A stretch of DNA of 64,000 nt from Methanobacterium sp964452085 (GCA_964452085.1 CAYVKL010000011.1:1-64000); one strand, 5' to 3'; counted from the first letter of the stretch, positions 36,275-48,708 are shown. Notes: generated by a model from the letters alone, not told the origin. Translations and numbers: made by a program.

Positions 36275-37399
36275 TTATTTTTCAATAATACTCTCTTCAA
36301 TGGCCATTCCAAAGTGACGGGCGTTGGGATCTAGGTAGATCATAATCTTATCTCCAACTTTCAACTCTGCCACGGATATGGGTTCTCCATCTTCAGTAAC
36401 CAAACGAATGGTTTCAGCATTCTGAAGAAGGGTTCTTAGGACAACTCCTTCAAATTCTGCTTCCACCAGCATTAATGGGCGTTTTTCAATTTTAACCCGA
36501 CCCACTATGGCAACTTTGGTGTTTCCTTCCCTGTCCACTGTGAGTACTTCATCTCCGGTTTCCAGTTCAGATAAGTATTTGGTCTTGTTACCAGGGGTCA
36601 TGACGTATGCATGCACTGGGCCTGCGTTAACCCTGAATGGTCTTGATGCAACGTATTCACTTTCCATTGATTCGCTGTGCACCAGAAACAGTCCCTGGGA
36701 ATATGAACCCACCAGCATACCTTCTCCTAATTGCATCATGGAACATGTGTCAACACATACCCGGTCTCCAATCCCTACAGGTTCTACTTTGGTAACATTG
36801 GCTGGTTTTAACTGGTAACTTTCACTCTGGATTTTTTCAATTAAATCAGCAACTTTTTTTATTTGGCTGATTTCCTGTGGACATAACAGTATTCCGTCAG
36901 TGCCGTGTTCCATGGTTTCCAAGGCCAGTTTAGCTTCTTCGTAGTCTGCTACAGCTGCAATTATTTTAACCTTCTCTTGCTGCAGGTCAGCAATCAAGTT
37001 TTCTAGAGGGATAACTTTCCAATCCCGACCCATAAGAATGAGGAAATCGGCGTCTTTTCCCAGGAGCGCTGCCAATTCTTCGTGTTTTTTACTGGTAATT
37101 TCCACATAGGCCGCTACCTTTTTATTCATTCTTTTCAGTCTTTTAACTGCAGATAAGTCCTTGGATTCTGTCAAATCATCAGGTATTCTGAGTGTGCCAT
37201 CTCCTTCACTATTTCGGCCTATCATTACAATTTCAGAGCCTTCAGTATCAGAGATGAGTTTCATATTACCCAGTTTGCGGATGTTATCCACGTCGGTGAA
37301 ATCAACAATGTGGTCTATACCTGATTCTAGGGCAGTGGTGATGAATTGCTTTTTTTTATCCCATGCATTGCCTTCAGCCATTATCCATGCGAATTTCAT
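36275..37399 (-). CDS. aroB': 3-dehydroquinate synthase II (AroB')
   Basis: Second enzyme of the archaeal route to aromatic amino acids. It oxidatively deaminates and cyclises 2-amino-3,7-dideoxy-D-threo-hept-6-ulosonate to 3-dehydroquinate with NAD. The 374-residue protein has the family landmarks VCVDTCSMMQLGEGMLVGS and RPFRVNAGPVHAYVMTPG near 213-275. It is about 75 bases downstream of AroA' on the same strand. The ATG follows AAGGT. Confidence 0.95.
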   Translation of the reverse strand: MKFAWIMAEGNAWDKKKQFITTALESGIDHIVDFTDVDNIRKLGNMKLISDTEGSEIVMIGRNSEGDGTLRIPDDLTESKDLSAVKRLKRMNKKVAAYVEITSKKHEELAALLGKDADFLILMGRDWKVIPLENLIADLQQEKVKIIAAVADYEEAKLALETMEHGTDGILLCPQEISQIKKVADLIEKIQSESYQLKPANVTKVEPVGIGDRVCVDTCSMMQLGEGMLVGSYSQGLFLVHSESMESEYVASRPFRVNAGPVHAYVMTPGNKTKYLSELETGDEVLTVDREGNTKVAIVGRVKIEKRPLMLVEAEFEGVVLRTLLQNAETIRLVTEDGEPISVAELKVGDKIMIYLDPNARHFGMAIEESIIEK

Positions 37400-37475
37400 A
37401 ACTTTAACCTTCTAAAGATATATTGATTGTAAGTTGACTTTTTTAATTAAAGCCGATTTAGTTTTTTCAAAACCT

Positions 37476-38273
<798 letters not shown>

Positions 38274-38287
38274 GAACACCCTCCATA

Positions 38288-38836
38288 TTAAACTTTAGGA
38301 GACCAGAGTTTTAATTCTTTTAATCTTGTAGGGATACCATCATCTCCACATGACTCCAGCCAACCTTTTTCAGATCTGATCGTTTCAGAACTTGTTGATG
38401 AGTGAAGGAAATCTAAAAGTCCTCTATTTCTAATTATGGTTTCTCGAGGTTTTAAAGTTGATGACCAAATGAAGAATACTTTAAAGGTAGTGTCAGGATG
38501 GTAACCCCCACCCAGATCAATTGATAATACATCACAACCTCCCAAATCACTAACCTTTTTGGTTACGTCCTCCAGGGTTTCATGCAGACGTACATCACAA
38601 TTCAAAAACTCAATAGGAGTTTTTATTTCCTTTTTAAGTTCATCTAACTTTTCCTGAGATTGGGGACCCTTATCCAGTGCAATAATATAACCTTTAGGCG
38701 CTAGCCTGGAAATAATACGGGTGGAATTGCCCACATGACAACCCAACTCCACTACTATATCATCTTCCTTTATGGTATCTTTTAGAACTTGTCTATAAAC
38801 ATTAATATCGTACACTACTTTTATCATATACTTCAC
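38288..38836 (-). CDS. SAM-dependent methyltransferase-like protein
   Basis: A 182-residue Rossmann-fold protein. The SAM-binding glycine motif is VVELGCHVGNS (about 28-38), followed by an acidic turn IALDKG near 54 that binds the ribose. A CDVR-type motif (NCDVRLHE) follows near 79, and SIDLGGG lies near 105. No N6/N4-type catalytic NPPY motif is present, so the substrate is unknown. It begins with GTG at 38836 or ATG at 38827. It is 14 bases from aroA' and probably in one operon with aroA' and aroB'. Confidence 0.75.
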   Translation of the reverse strand: MKYMIKVVYDINVYRQVLKDTIKEDDIVVELGCHVGNSTRIISRLAPKGYIIALDKGPQSQEKLDELKKEIKTPIEFLNCDVRLHETLEDVTKKVSDLGGCDVLSIDLGGGYHPDTTFKVFFIWSSTLKPRETIIRNRGLLDFLHSSTSSETIRSEKGWLESCGDDGIPTRLKELKLWSPKV

Positions 38837-39017
38837 AATTGTTTTTAGATATATTAACGGAATTATGGTACTTAGAAGTTCCAGGGAATATGGAAAAAAA
38901 TCCTTCTATTACCAGTTCATATCTAAAAATTAATATATTGATTAAACTATAATATTTTATAGATTATATATGGTTTTCAAATAATTTGAAACTCATTTCC
39001 TCACTGGGGGATTTACA

Positions 39018-39632
39018 ATGGTAGCGGAAGAACGAGAAGAGTTAGAAAAAACGGTTGATGAACTTTACCAAGAAAGAATTAGTCTTGAAGAAGAAATCAA
39101 CAATCTTAATATCCTCAAAATAGAAAAATTAAAATCTATTAACGATGAACTTGAGAAAAAATCTGAGTGGATGGATAAAGAACGCATCAAAGCCATTAAA
39201 GAAAGGGATAATCTCCTACGTAAGGTGCGGCATTCCAATGAAAAAAATTGGAAAAATGCATTTAAGATGATTTCTGTCTTAGGTCTCCTGGATCTGGTGA
39301 TAGTACCCTTAATCATTAATCTTCTTGGAATACCGTTACAATGGATATTTGTATCAATGGGGCTGGTGACTTTCTTAGGTATTATGTTGATTGTCAATTA
39401 TATGTCTGGAACATCTCCATTCAACACAGGAGAAATACGAAAAGCTATCACTGTCTCTCTTATAACAGTGTACCTGGCATTTGTTCCACTTATGACATTT
39501 GGCATGGTTGTACTACCTTTAGGTGCTTCAGCCCAGTCTGTAGTTACCAACTTCAGCTGGTTAATTGCAGCGGTTATAGTACTTTATTTCAGCTCACGGC
39601 CAATTGAAGAATACATTAAAACTAAAATGTAA
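39018..39632 (+). CDS. Coiled-coil and four-helix membrane protein
   Basis: A 204-residue protein that I do not recognise. Residues 3-75 form a highly charged coiled coil (EEREELEKTVDELYQERISL and on). Four hydrophobic segments follow, roughly 84-104, 108-128, 142-164 and 176-196. Such proteins may tether or space complexes at the membrane. The ATG is preceded by GGGGGA at 39005-39010, and a TATA-like TTATATATG lies near 38965. Confidence 0.6.
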   Translation: MVAEEREELEKTVDELYQERISLEEEINNLNILKIEKLKSINDELEKKSEWMDKERIKAIKERDNLLRKVRHSNEKNWKNAFKMISVLGLLDLVIVPLIINLLGIPLQWIFVSMGLVTFLGIMLIVNYMSGTSPFNTGEIRKAITVSLITVYLAFVPLMTFGMVVLPLGASAQSVVTNFSWLIAAVIVLYFSSRPIEEYIKTKM

Positions 39633-39765
39633 TTCAAAAAGTAATATCAATAAAGCAATATCAATAATTTTAGAGGTGAATACTTCCCATCTTTTTTATT
39701 TATTTTCAAATAAGATTTTTTTACTTGGTCTTCGCAATCGTAATTAATTAATGTGATATGTATTC

Positions 39766-41010
39766 TTAACCCGGGTCCTTGGATGCACTTTCCGCTGCAA
39801 CATATCCAGTTGAAAAAGCTTGTTGAAGGTTAAAACCACCTTTACGACCACATCCAGAATGAATTTCGCCTGCGAAGTATAATCCATTAACTAACTTTGA
39901 CTCCATTGTTTTAGGGTTAATTTCCTTTAGAGATACGCCCCCACATGTAACCATGGCCTTATTTAGTGGTAAATGGCCGGTTATTGTCATGGGCAGTGCT
40001 TTCAATGTTTCCTGCAAGATTATTCTCTCTTTTTTTGTGATCTGGTTCAACTTTTTATCTGGATCAAGAGATACATTACGCAAAACAGGATCAATGGTGC
40101 TGTTGGGGAGGTGATTTTTCATATAATTTTTCAAATTCTTTTTACTATTTTTCTGGAAATCGTTGATTAACTGACTTCCAAGTTTTTCTAGGTTCACATC
40201 TGGTTTAAAATCAATGTAAAGCTTTATTTCACCATGTTTATCCATTAGTTCAATAATTTTATCACTCATATCGAGAATTACTGGTCCAGAAATCCCGAAA
40301 TGTGTTAAAAGTATATCTCCGCGAGGCAAAAGAATTTTTTTCCCTCCATATCCGACCTTTAAACCCACATCTTTAATAGTTACACCTTTTAAATTATGAA
40401 CCCATTTTTCACGTACTTTTAGGGGCACGCCTCCGGGTTTAAGTTCTGTAATGTGGTGTCCCAATAATTCTGCAACTTTCAATCCATCCCCAGTTGACCC
40501 GGTAAAGCCGTAGGTTACCCCACCTGTGGCAATAATAACATTATGCGCATTAATTAACTCGTTTTCTGTTGATGAAAGTTTGAAAATATTAGTCATTTTT
40601 TGAAGATGTTTGAGACGATAATTATAAAGGACCTTAACTGTGGATTTATCTAAAACTTTTTGTAGAATGTCTACTACAGACTTGGCTTTCTCAGTTATGG
40701 GGAAAATTCGCCCTTCTTCTTCTTTAAATTCAAGCCCCTGTTTTTGAAAAAAATCCATCAAATCATAATTGGAAAATTTAGTAAATGCATCCCTGTAAAA
40801 TGATCCTCTTTTTCCAAACTTTTCCAGAAATACTTCCATATTCGCTGTATTGGTAATATTACATCGACCATTACCTGTTAAAAGGAGTTTTTGACCTATT
40901 TTATCATTCCTTTCAAGGAGGATTACATTTTGCCCCTTTTTTGCACCTTGTATGGCAGCCATGCATCCTGCAGGTCCTGCACCAATAACTGCTATGTCAA
41001 ATATTTTCAT
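39766..41010 (-). CDS. HI0933-family FAD-dependent oxidoreductase (BaiN-like)
   Basis: A 414-residue flavoprotein. The N-terminal dinucleotide-binding site is VIGAGPAGCMAAIQGAKKG, with ILLERNDKIGQKLLLTGNGR following (the HI0933 signature). The C-terminal part has CGGVSLKEI and GLYFAGEIHSGCGRKGGFNL, family motifs near the FAD. Physiological substrate unknown. Confidence 0.88.
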   Translation of the reverse strand: MKIFDIAVIGAGPAGCMAAIQGAKKGQNVILLERNDKIGQKLLLTGNGRCNITNTANMEVFLEKFGKRGSFYRDAFTKFSNYDLMDFFQKQGLEFKEEEGRIFPITEKAKSVVDILQKVLDKSTVKVLYNYRLKHLQKMTNIFKLSSTENELINAHNVIIATGGVTYGFTGSTGDGLKVAELLGHHITELKPGGVPLKVREKWVHNLKGVTIKDVGLKVGYGGKKILLPRGDILLTHFGISGPVILDMSDKIIELMDKHGEIKLYIDFKPDVNLEKLGSQLINDFQKNSKKNLKNYMKNHLPNSTIDPVLRNVSLDPDKKLNQITKKERIILQETLKALPMTITGHLPLNKAMVTCGGVSLKEINPKTMESKLVNGLYFAGEIHSGCGRKGGFNLQQAFSTGYVAAESASKDPG

Positions 41011-41115
41011 TTTTCCATAACCTTATGATTATTACTAATCTTTGGATTTTCTAATTTAATTATGTGGGATTGTTTATTGATAAGATTTTGATAAGTTTTT
41101 AAAAAAGAAATCAAG

Positions 41116-41131
41116 TAAAAAAAATAAAAAA
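41116..41131 (-). terminator. Oligo-T terminator after aspS (minus strand)
   Basis: Two A-runs on the plus strand (T-runs on the transcript) lie about 40 bases past the aspS stop. Confidence 0.55.
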
Positions 41132-41169
41132 GAATGCATCAATTTATCAATTTTTCAAAAGAGGTTGAT

Positions 41170-42489
41170 TTATGGGGTCAACCTTCTTCTGTCCCTTGGG
41201 AAGAGGACAGTTTCTCGGATGTTTTTCATTCCAGTCAAACACATGGTGAACCTTTCAGCTCCCAGGCCCCAACCTGCGTGTGGTGGCATCCCGTACTCGA
41301 ATGCTGCCAAGTATCTCTGGAATGAATCTGGGTTTAATCCCTGTTTTTTTATCCTTTCCACCAGAAGGTCGTGCTGGTGTACCCTGGTTGCTCCAGAGGA
41401 TATTTCCAGATCCTTATACATCAGGTCAAAGGCGTAACTCTTTTCAGGTGCGTCTTCATGAGGAAGGACATAGAATGGTTTAATGTCGCTTGGCCAGTTA
41501 GTTATGAAGTAGTAACCTTCCATAACTTCTCCCAATGCCTTTTCAGCAGCTCTAGAAAGGTCTTCTCCATGTCGAAGGGGCACTCCTTTGGAGTTTACAA
41601 TATCAATCACTTCATCATATTCCAGACGAGGGAATGGGAGTTCTGGAACTTCTAATTCCACTCCAATATCTTCCAGTTCAGCCTGGCAGTTATCTTTAAC
41701 TTCCTTAATGGCATTGTGTACCAGGTTCTCCAGGAGGCTCATTGCATCTGCCTGGTCTGCGAATGCCAATTCCACATCAATGGAGATAACCTCGTTAAGG
41801 TGACGGAGGGTGTCGTGTTCCTCAGCACGGAAGATAGGTGCGATTTCATAGACTTTATCCAGTCCAGTGGCCATCATCATTTGCTTGTAAAGTTGAGGGC
41901 TCTGACCAAGGAATGCTTCCCTTTCAAAGTAGGTTATGGGGAATAATTCAGTACCACCTTCAGTGGCTGATCCCACTAGTTTTGGTGTGTTCACTTCCAT
42001 GTATCCATTTTCTTCAAGGTAAACTCTCACAGAATGTAACATTGTGCTTTTTATTTTGAATATAGCACTTACACCGTGTTTCCTGATATCCAGGAATCGG
42101 GAGTCTAGCCTGGTGTCAATTTCAGCCCTTACTTTCTCGGTTGGATCAAGAGGTAGGGGTTGTTCTGAGTTGTTTAGTAACTTAATTTCCTCTGGAATTA
42201 CCTCAACTCCTCCAGGGGCTTTGGGTGATCCTTGAATTTTTCCTTTAACAGCCAGGACGGATTCTTTTCTGAGTTTCCTAATTTCTCCAAATAGTTCTGG
42301 TGAGATTTTTTTACTGGGCGCTGTGAGCTGGGTGATTCCGTTACGGTCCCTTAAGAGTACGAATATAATTCCACCTAGATCGCGTATTTCATGAACCCAA
42401 CCCATTAAGGTTACTGATTCACCATCCATTTCCTCGTCAAGTTCTTTTGAGTAATGTGTTCTTCTCCATTCTCCTAATAAATCTGTCAT
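41170..42489 (-). CDS. aspS: Aspartyl-tRNA synthetase, non-discriminating type
   Basis: Class II synthetase of 439 residues, the archaeal type without the bacterial insertion. It has an N-terminal OB-fold anticodon domain, motif 2 RAEEHDTLRHLNE and motif 3 GWGLGAERF near the C-terminus. The two anticodon-domain positions that separate archaeal discriminating (Trp, Lys) from non-discriminating enzymes are His33 (GWVHEIRD) and Pro92 (KAPGG), so it should charge both tRNA-Asp and tRNA-Asn. The ATG follows GAGGTG. Confidence 0.94.
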   Translation of the reverse strand: MTDLLGEWRRTHYSKELDEEMDGESVTLMGWVHEIRDLGGIIFVLLRDRNGITQLTAPSKKISPELFGEIRKLRKESVLAVKGKIQGSPKAPGGVEVIPEEIKLLNNSEQPLPLDPTEKVRAEIDTRLDSRFLDIRKHGVSAIFKIKSTMLHSVRVYLEENGYMEVNTPKLVGSATEGGTELFPITYFEREAFLGQSPQLYKQMMMATGLDKVYEIAPIFRAEEHDTLRHLNEVISIDVELAFADQADAMSLLENLVHNAIKEVKDNCQAELEDIGVELEVPELPFPRLEYDEVIDIVNSKGVPLRHGEDLSRAAEKALGEVMEGYYFITNWPSDIKPFYVLPHEDAPEKSYAFDLMYKDLEISSGATRVHQHDLLVERIKKQGLNPDSFQRYLAAFEYGMPPHAGWGLGAERFTMCLTGMKNIRETVLFPRDRRRLTP

Positions 42490-42785
42490 ATGTAATCCAC
42501 CTCAAAAAGGATTTATCTACTATTATCATTCATTATCGTCAGTTTTAACATCACGAAACAATTTTTAGTAAGAATTTGTATTTATAATGTGACATTAATG
42601 GCATTAAAATTAAAATTATGAAATCACATTCACTAATTATAATGCTTTAACTACTATTCTAATGTAGTATAATATAATTAACTATCATTAATTAATTCAA
42701 AGATTTTTTTAATTAATATCATAAATTAACTCAAAATATTTACTTCTAAATTTTTCCCAATTGAATATATGAAACAATTCAATGA

Positions 42786-44063
42786 TTATTTATCTTTCAA
42801 ACGTCTCCTAAATGACTCAGCATGAGCATATAATCCTTCATATTCGGCCAAAGGAATCACCACATCTTTAAGATTCTCTAAACCCTCGTTTGTGAGTCTT
42901 TGGACTGTTGGTTTTTTAATGAAGGAATCTGTGGATAATCCAGAGTACATCCTGGCACAGAATGAAGTGGGTAGTACGTGGTTGGTTCCAGAACCGTAGT
43001 CCCCCGCAGCAACTGGTGTTAAATCACCCAAAAATATTGAACCTGCATTTTTAATGTCCAGAACTGTCATTTCTGGATCATCAGTCATTATCATAAGGTG
43101 TTCAGGTGCATAGTCATTGGAGAAATTAATGGCTTCTTTTAGATTTTCAACGAGTATTATTAACCCATTTTCTTTTAGAGACTCTTCAATGATCTCTCTT
43201 CTTTTCATAAGTGGGAGTTCATTTTTTATTTTATTTTTGACTGATTTTGCCAGTTGTGGAGATGTAGTTACCAAGACTGATGCAGCCTGGGGGTCATGTT
43301 CTGCCTGAGCCAGAAGATCAAGTGTTATATACTCTGGATTAGCAGTTTCATCAGCTATGATAAGCACTTCTGAAGGTCCTGCAGGAAAATCAATATCCAC
43401 ATGACCGTATACCATTTTTTTAGCTGCTGTAACGAAGATGTTTCCAGGTCCTACAATCTTATCCACCGAGGGAATGGTTTCTGTACCATAAGCCATGGCT
43501 GCAATGGCCTGTGCCCCTCCAACTTTGTATACTTTATCTGCACCTGCAAGGTATGCTGCTGCTAATACAATATCCTTAACATTACCATCTTTTCCTGGAG
43601 GAGTGCAGCAGATTATTTCTTCCACCCCTGCAACTTTTGCTGGTATAACCGTCATCAGGATACTTGAAGGATAAACAGCCCTCCCTCCAGGTATGTAACA
43701 ACCCACCTTCTCTAGGGGTCGTATTATCTGTCCGGCAGTAACACCAGCATTTACTTCAATGGACCATTCTTTATTTATTTGTGCTTTGTGGAATTTCTCA
43801 ATGTTTGAAGCTGCTTTAACCAGACTAACAGCTAATTTTTTGTCTAATTTTTCAAAACTCTCTTTGAGGTCTTCTTCACTTACCAAAAAATCTGTTAAAT
43901 AAACCCCATCGAATTTTTCAGTGTACTGGCGCAGTGCTAGGTTTTTGTTATTTTTCACATCACTAACAATTTCTTTTACTGTATCTAAAACAGTTTCCGC
44001 GTCGATTTGAGACCTTTGTAATAGTTTTCTCCAATTTCTACTATTTAGTTCCACGATTTTCAT
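42786..44063 (-). CDS. hisD: Histidinol dehydrogenase
   Basis: Last step of histidine synthesis: two NAD-dependent oxidations of histidinol to histidine. The protein of about 425 residues has PAGPSEVLIIAD, LLAQAEHDPQA and YAPEHLMI (catalytic Glu-His pair), all standard. CARMYSGLSTDSF near the end is also conserved. The ATG at 44063 gives the usual length; a TTG five codons upstream at 44078 is also open. No other his gene is adjacent. Confidence 0.95.
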   Translation of the reverse strand: MKIVELNSRNWRKLLQRSQIDAETVLDTVKEIVSDVKNNKNLALRQYTEKFDGVYLTDFLVSEEDLKESFEKLDKKLAVSLVKAASNIEKFHKAQINKEWSIEVNAGVTAGQIIRPLEKVGCYIPGGRAVYPSSILMTVIPAKVAGVEEIICCTPPGKDGNVKDIVLAAAYLAGADKVYKVGGAQAIAAMAYGTETIPSVDKIVGPGNIFVTAAKKMVYGHVDIDFPAGPSEVLIIADETANPEYITLDLLAQAEHDPQAASVLVTTSPQLAKSVKNKIKNELPLMKRREIIEESLKENGLIILVENLKEAINFSNDYAPEHLMIMTDDPEMTVLDIKNAGSIFLGDLTPVAAGDYGSGTNHVLPTSFCARMYSGLSTDSFIKKPTVQRLTNEGLENLKDVVIPLAEYEGLYAHAESFRRRLKDK

Positions 44064-44169
44064 TTTTTTAACCAGCAAAAGTTATTTATTTTAAATATAA
44101 TCCCATTGAATGTATAAAATGTTATTTATGCTCAACATTTGATCAGTCAAAACCTTTATTTGCAATTAA

Positions 44170-44188
44170 GGTAAACAGTATGTTACCC
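44170..44188. promoter_or_regulatory. Inverted repeat between divergent hisD and UPF0058 genes
   Basis: GGTAA and TTACC arms flank CA and TG with a short centre, giving an imperfect palindrome between divergent genes. It could be an operator for either gene; the regulator is unknown. Confidence 0.3.
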
Positions 44189-44284
44189 ACTATACTCAGC
44201 ACTTTGATATTTGCTAAACCCGCACTTTAATACTTTTTATCTTGTGCTTATGGATTGATTCTGGGTATAGCTTTTGGTACAAAG

Positions 44285-44293
44285 TTATATATG
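44285..44293 (+). promoter_or_regulatory. TATA box for UPF0058
   Basis: TTATATATG lies about 52 bases before the ATG at 44341. A start site near 44315 would give a leader of about 25 bases carrying AGGTG. It therefore lies downstream of the longer-frame start at 44242 and supports the shorter product. Confidence 0.5.
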
Positions 44294-44335
44294 CCTGTTG
44301 GTTGAATCTTAATTACTTAAATTGTAGGTGTCTGA

Positions 44336-44664
<329 letters not shown>

Positions 44665-44700
44665 TAAAACTAGTAATAACCCCCTGGCTGGTGATTATAG

Positions 44701-46077
44701 ATGAGTGGTTTATTAAAGATGGTATGCTTAATTGACGGAGAGCATTACCTTCCCGTAACAAAATCCGCATTAAATACCCTTGACAGCCTCGAACACATTG
44801 AATTGGTAGCCGCTGTTTTTATTGGAGGCACAGAAAAATTAAGAGATGCAACACCTGAATCAATAGGTGCCAAACTCGGAGTTAAAGTTTATTTTGAAGC
44901 AGATCATGATAAAATTCCATATGATCTAATTGTTAAAGCTGCTGTGGATCACAAAGCTGACGTGGTTATGGATCTCAGTGATGAACCTGTTGTAGATTAT
45001 TCCCAACGTTTTAAGATTGCTTCCCTTGTACTGGAGAAAGGAATCTTATATGAAGGTCCTGACTTTTCATTCCAACCCCTCGGGGAACATGATGTCCTTA
45101 CCAAACCTTCCCTAAAAATATTAGGGACAGGAAAAAGGATAGGTAAAACTGCAGTATCAGCTTATGCTGCTCGTTTAATCCACCGAGAAGAATACAATCC
45201 TTGTGTGGTGGCTATGGGTCGAGGAGGTCCTGAGGAACCGGAAATAGTCCGGGGGGACCAGATCGAAATAACACCCCAGTATCTAATGGAACAATCTGAA
45301 AAAGGAGTTCACGCTGCATCTGACCACTGGGAAGATGCTCTAATGAGCAGAATACTTACCATTGGCTGCCGCCGTTGCGGTGGAGGAATGGTGGGTCAAG
45401 TTTTCATCACCAACATGAAACAAGGCGCCCTCATGGCCAATGATGTAGATGCTGATTTTGTTATAATGGAAGGAAGTGGCGCAGCCATACCTCCAGTTAA
45501 AACGAACAGGCACATTGTTCTCATAGGAGCAAACCAGCCCATAATCAACATAGAAAATTTCTTCGGACCTTACCGGATTCGCCTCGCAGATTTAGCTGTT
45601 ATTACCATGTGTGAAGAGCCAATGGCCAGCCCGGAAAAAGTTGAACGCATAGAAAAACTTATCAAAGAATTGAACCCTGAAGCAACAGTCATACCCACTG
45701 TGTTCCGCCCTAAACCCCTGGAATTAGTGGCTGGTAAACGTGTCTTGTTTGCAACCACAGCACCGGACTCCATTAAAGATGTTCTAATCAATCATTTGGA
45801 GGAAGAACACGGATGTACTGTAGTTGGAACCACACCTTATTTATCCAATAGACCATTACTTCAGAGGGATATTGAGAAGTACATTGATGAAGCAGATGTT
45901 ATGCTAACTGAACTCAAGGCCGCCGCAGTGGATGTTGCCACCAAGGATGCTCTAAAGGCAGGTCTTGAAGTTGTGTATTGTGATAACATACCTTTAGTAA
46001 TCCGTGAAGGAGATGACCTGAACCCTGCTATTATTGATGTGGTAGATAAGGCCATAGCTGATCACAAAAGCAAATAA
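44701..46077 (+). CDS. cpgS: Cyclic 2,3-diphosphoglycerate synthetase
   Basis: Forms cyclic 2,3-diphosphoglycerate from 2,3-diphosphoglycerate with ATP. The product is a major potassium counter-ion, thermoprotectant and phosphate store of Methanobacteriales. The 458-residue protein has an N-terminal substrate domain (DGEHYLPVT) and a P-loop ILGTGKRIGKTA (about 138-149). It also has CRRCGGGMVGQ near 224 and MEGSGAAIPPVKTNRH. The ATG follows GGTGAT. Confidence 0.95.
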   Translation: MSGLLKMVCLIDGEHYLPVTKSALNTLDSLEHIELVAAVFIGGTEKLRDATPESIGAKLGVKVYFEADHDKIPYDLIVKAAVDHKADVVMDLSDEPVVDYSQRFKIASLVLEKGILYEGPDFSFQPLGEHDVLTKPSLKILGTGKRIGKTAVSAYAARLIHREEYNPCVVAMGRGGPEEPEIVRGDQIEITPQYLMEQSEKGVHAASDHWEDALMSRILTIGCRRCGGGMVGQVFITNMKQGALMANDVDADFVIMEGSGAAIPPVKTNRHIVLIGANQPIINIENFFGPYRIRLADLAVITMCEEPMASPEKVERIEKLIKELNPEATVIPTVFRPKPLELVAGKRVLFATTAPDSIKDVLINHLEEEHGCTVVGTTPYLSNRPLLQRDIEKYIDEADVMLTELKAAAVDVATKDALKAGLEVVYCDNIPLVIREGDDLNPAIIDVVDKAIADHKSK

Positions 46078-46092
46078 AATCATCATTATTCA

Positions 46093-46101
46093 TTTTTTTT
46101 T
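46093..46101 (+). terminator. Oligo-T terminator after cpgS
   Basis: A run of nine T about 16 bases after the cpgS stop. Confidence 0.55.
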
Positions 46102-46190
46102 ATTTATTATATCGAAATTTAGATATTAGCAATTTAAGAAATTTTAATGGTTTTTTTTATGATCTCATTTCCAATTTAACAAAGAATAAT

Positions 46191-46282
46191 GATTATGACT
46201 TAATATTGATTATGACTTAATGTTTGTAGATTGAAAAATGTAATAGATTCATTGTTGAAATAATTGTACAAATAATTGTACA
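46191..46282. repeat. Two short tandem duplications
   Basis: A 14-bp unit recurs at 46191-46204 and 46208-46221, and a 12-bp unit recurs directly at 46259-46270 and 46271-46282, upstream of the deformylase-like gene. Confidence 0.8.
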
Positions 46283-46294
46283 AAGATTCTCTTA

Positions 46295-46861
46295 GTGGAT
46301 GGTGATCTTTTGGAAATCCCTGATTACAGTGCCCTTGAATATGATAAACTCAAAAAACAACTTTCTTTTAATTTGGCTGAGAAAAAGGCTATTAAAGATC
46401 TCAAGGTGCAACCAGATGCTTTTATCCCAGTATTGTTTTCACTTAAATTCGGGGGTGACTGGAGCTTTAAAACTAAAGAATTGGAAGCCATGGCAGTAAA
46501 AGAAAAAATCACCCGTTACATTGAGGATGATGGTGAAGGTTATACTCTGGAGAGAGTTACTCTTTTTATAAACCCAAAACTCAAATTTACAGAAGGTAAG
46601 GTTTTGAGGTTTGAGAAATGCGGGAATAAGAATGAACGTGAACTGGTTGAGAGACCGTTCCGTGTGATTCTCGATGCTGAAGATATTATACGTGCAGAAC
46701 TCAATCCGGGTTCTATGGAAATTAACCTTAAAAGAATTGAAGGGCCTCTTAGTTTTGAAGGGTCGGCTGCCTATGGAGTCTCCCATGAAATGGAGCATCT
46801 GGCAGGTTGTGAGTATACTGGGAAGTTTATCTGGGAATTCAAATATAGAGTTGAAGATTAG
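46295..46861 (+). CDS. Peptide-deformylase-like metalloprotein
   Basis: A 188-residue protein with a deformylase-type metal site: a Cys (C109, in EKCG) followed by VERPFRV as in deformylases, and SHEMEHLAG with His164, Glu165 and His168 (HExxH). LFINPKL near 90-96 also matches the fold. The deformylase motif GxGxAAxQ is absent from the N-terminal region. Archaea start proteins with unformylated methionine, so the substrate is not expected to be N-formyl-Met. Start uncertain: GTG at 46295 or TTG at 46310. Confidence 0.7.
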   Translation: MDGDLLEIPDYSALEYDKLKKQLSFNLAEKKAIKDLKVQPDAFIPVLFSLKFGGDWSFKTKELEAMAVKEKITRYIEDDGEGYTLERVTLFINPKLKFTEGKVLRFEKCGNKNERELVERPFRVILDAEDIIRAELNPGSMEINLKRIEGPLSFEGSAAYGVSHEMEHLAGCEYTGKFIWEFKYRVED

Positions 46862-46913
46862 TTTTCAATAAAATTATGGAATAAAATGAAAATATTTATC
46901 ATCCCGGATAGAG

Positions 46914-46938
46914 TTTTTTCCTTTTTTTCCCTTTTTTA
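46914..46938 (+). terminator. Oligo-T terminator after the deformylase-like gene
   Basis: Three T-runs separated by C within 25 bases, located between this gene and the thermosome promoter. Confidence 0.5.
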
Positions 46939-46978
46939 TTCATTTCCATGAACTTTTTCATGTTCAATCATAATGCAA

Positions 46979-47028
<50 letters not shown>

Positions 47029-47036
47029 TATGGAGA

Positions 47037-48676
<1,640 letters not shown>

Positions 48677-48681
<5 letters not shown>

Positions 48682-48708
48682 GTCTTTCGACTTACAAACC
48701 CTTTTTTT
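48677..48708 (+). terminator. Stem-loop plus oligo-T terminator overlapping the thermosome stop
   Basis: A perfect 8-bp stem (TGTAAGTC at 48677-48684, GACTTACA at 48689-48696) with loop TTTC overlaps the TAA stop and is followed by seven T at 48702-48708. This is the layout of a bacterial intrinsic terminator. Confidence 0.65.

Noticed and set aside
41134..42235. Plus-strand frames opposite aspS
   Set aside because: Antisense shadows of a highly conserved synthetase gene.
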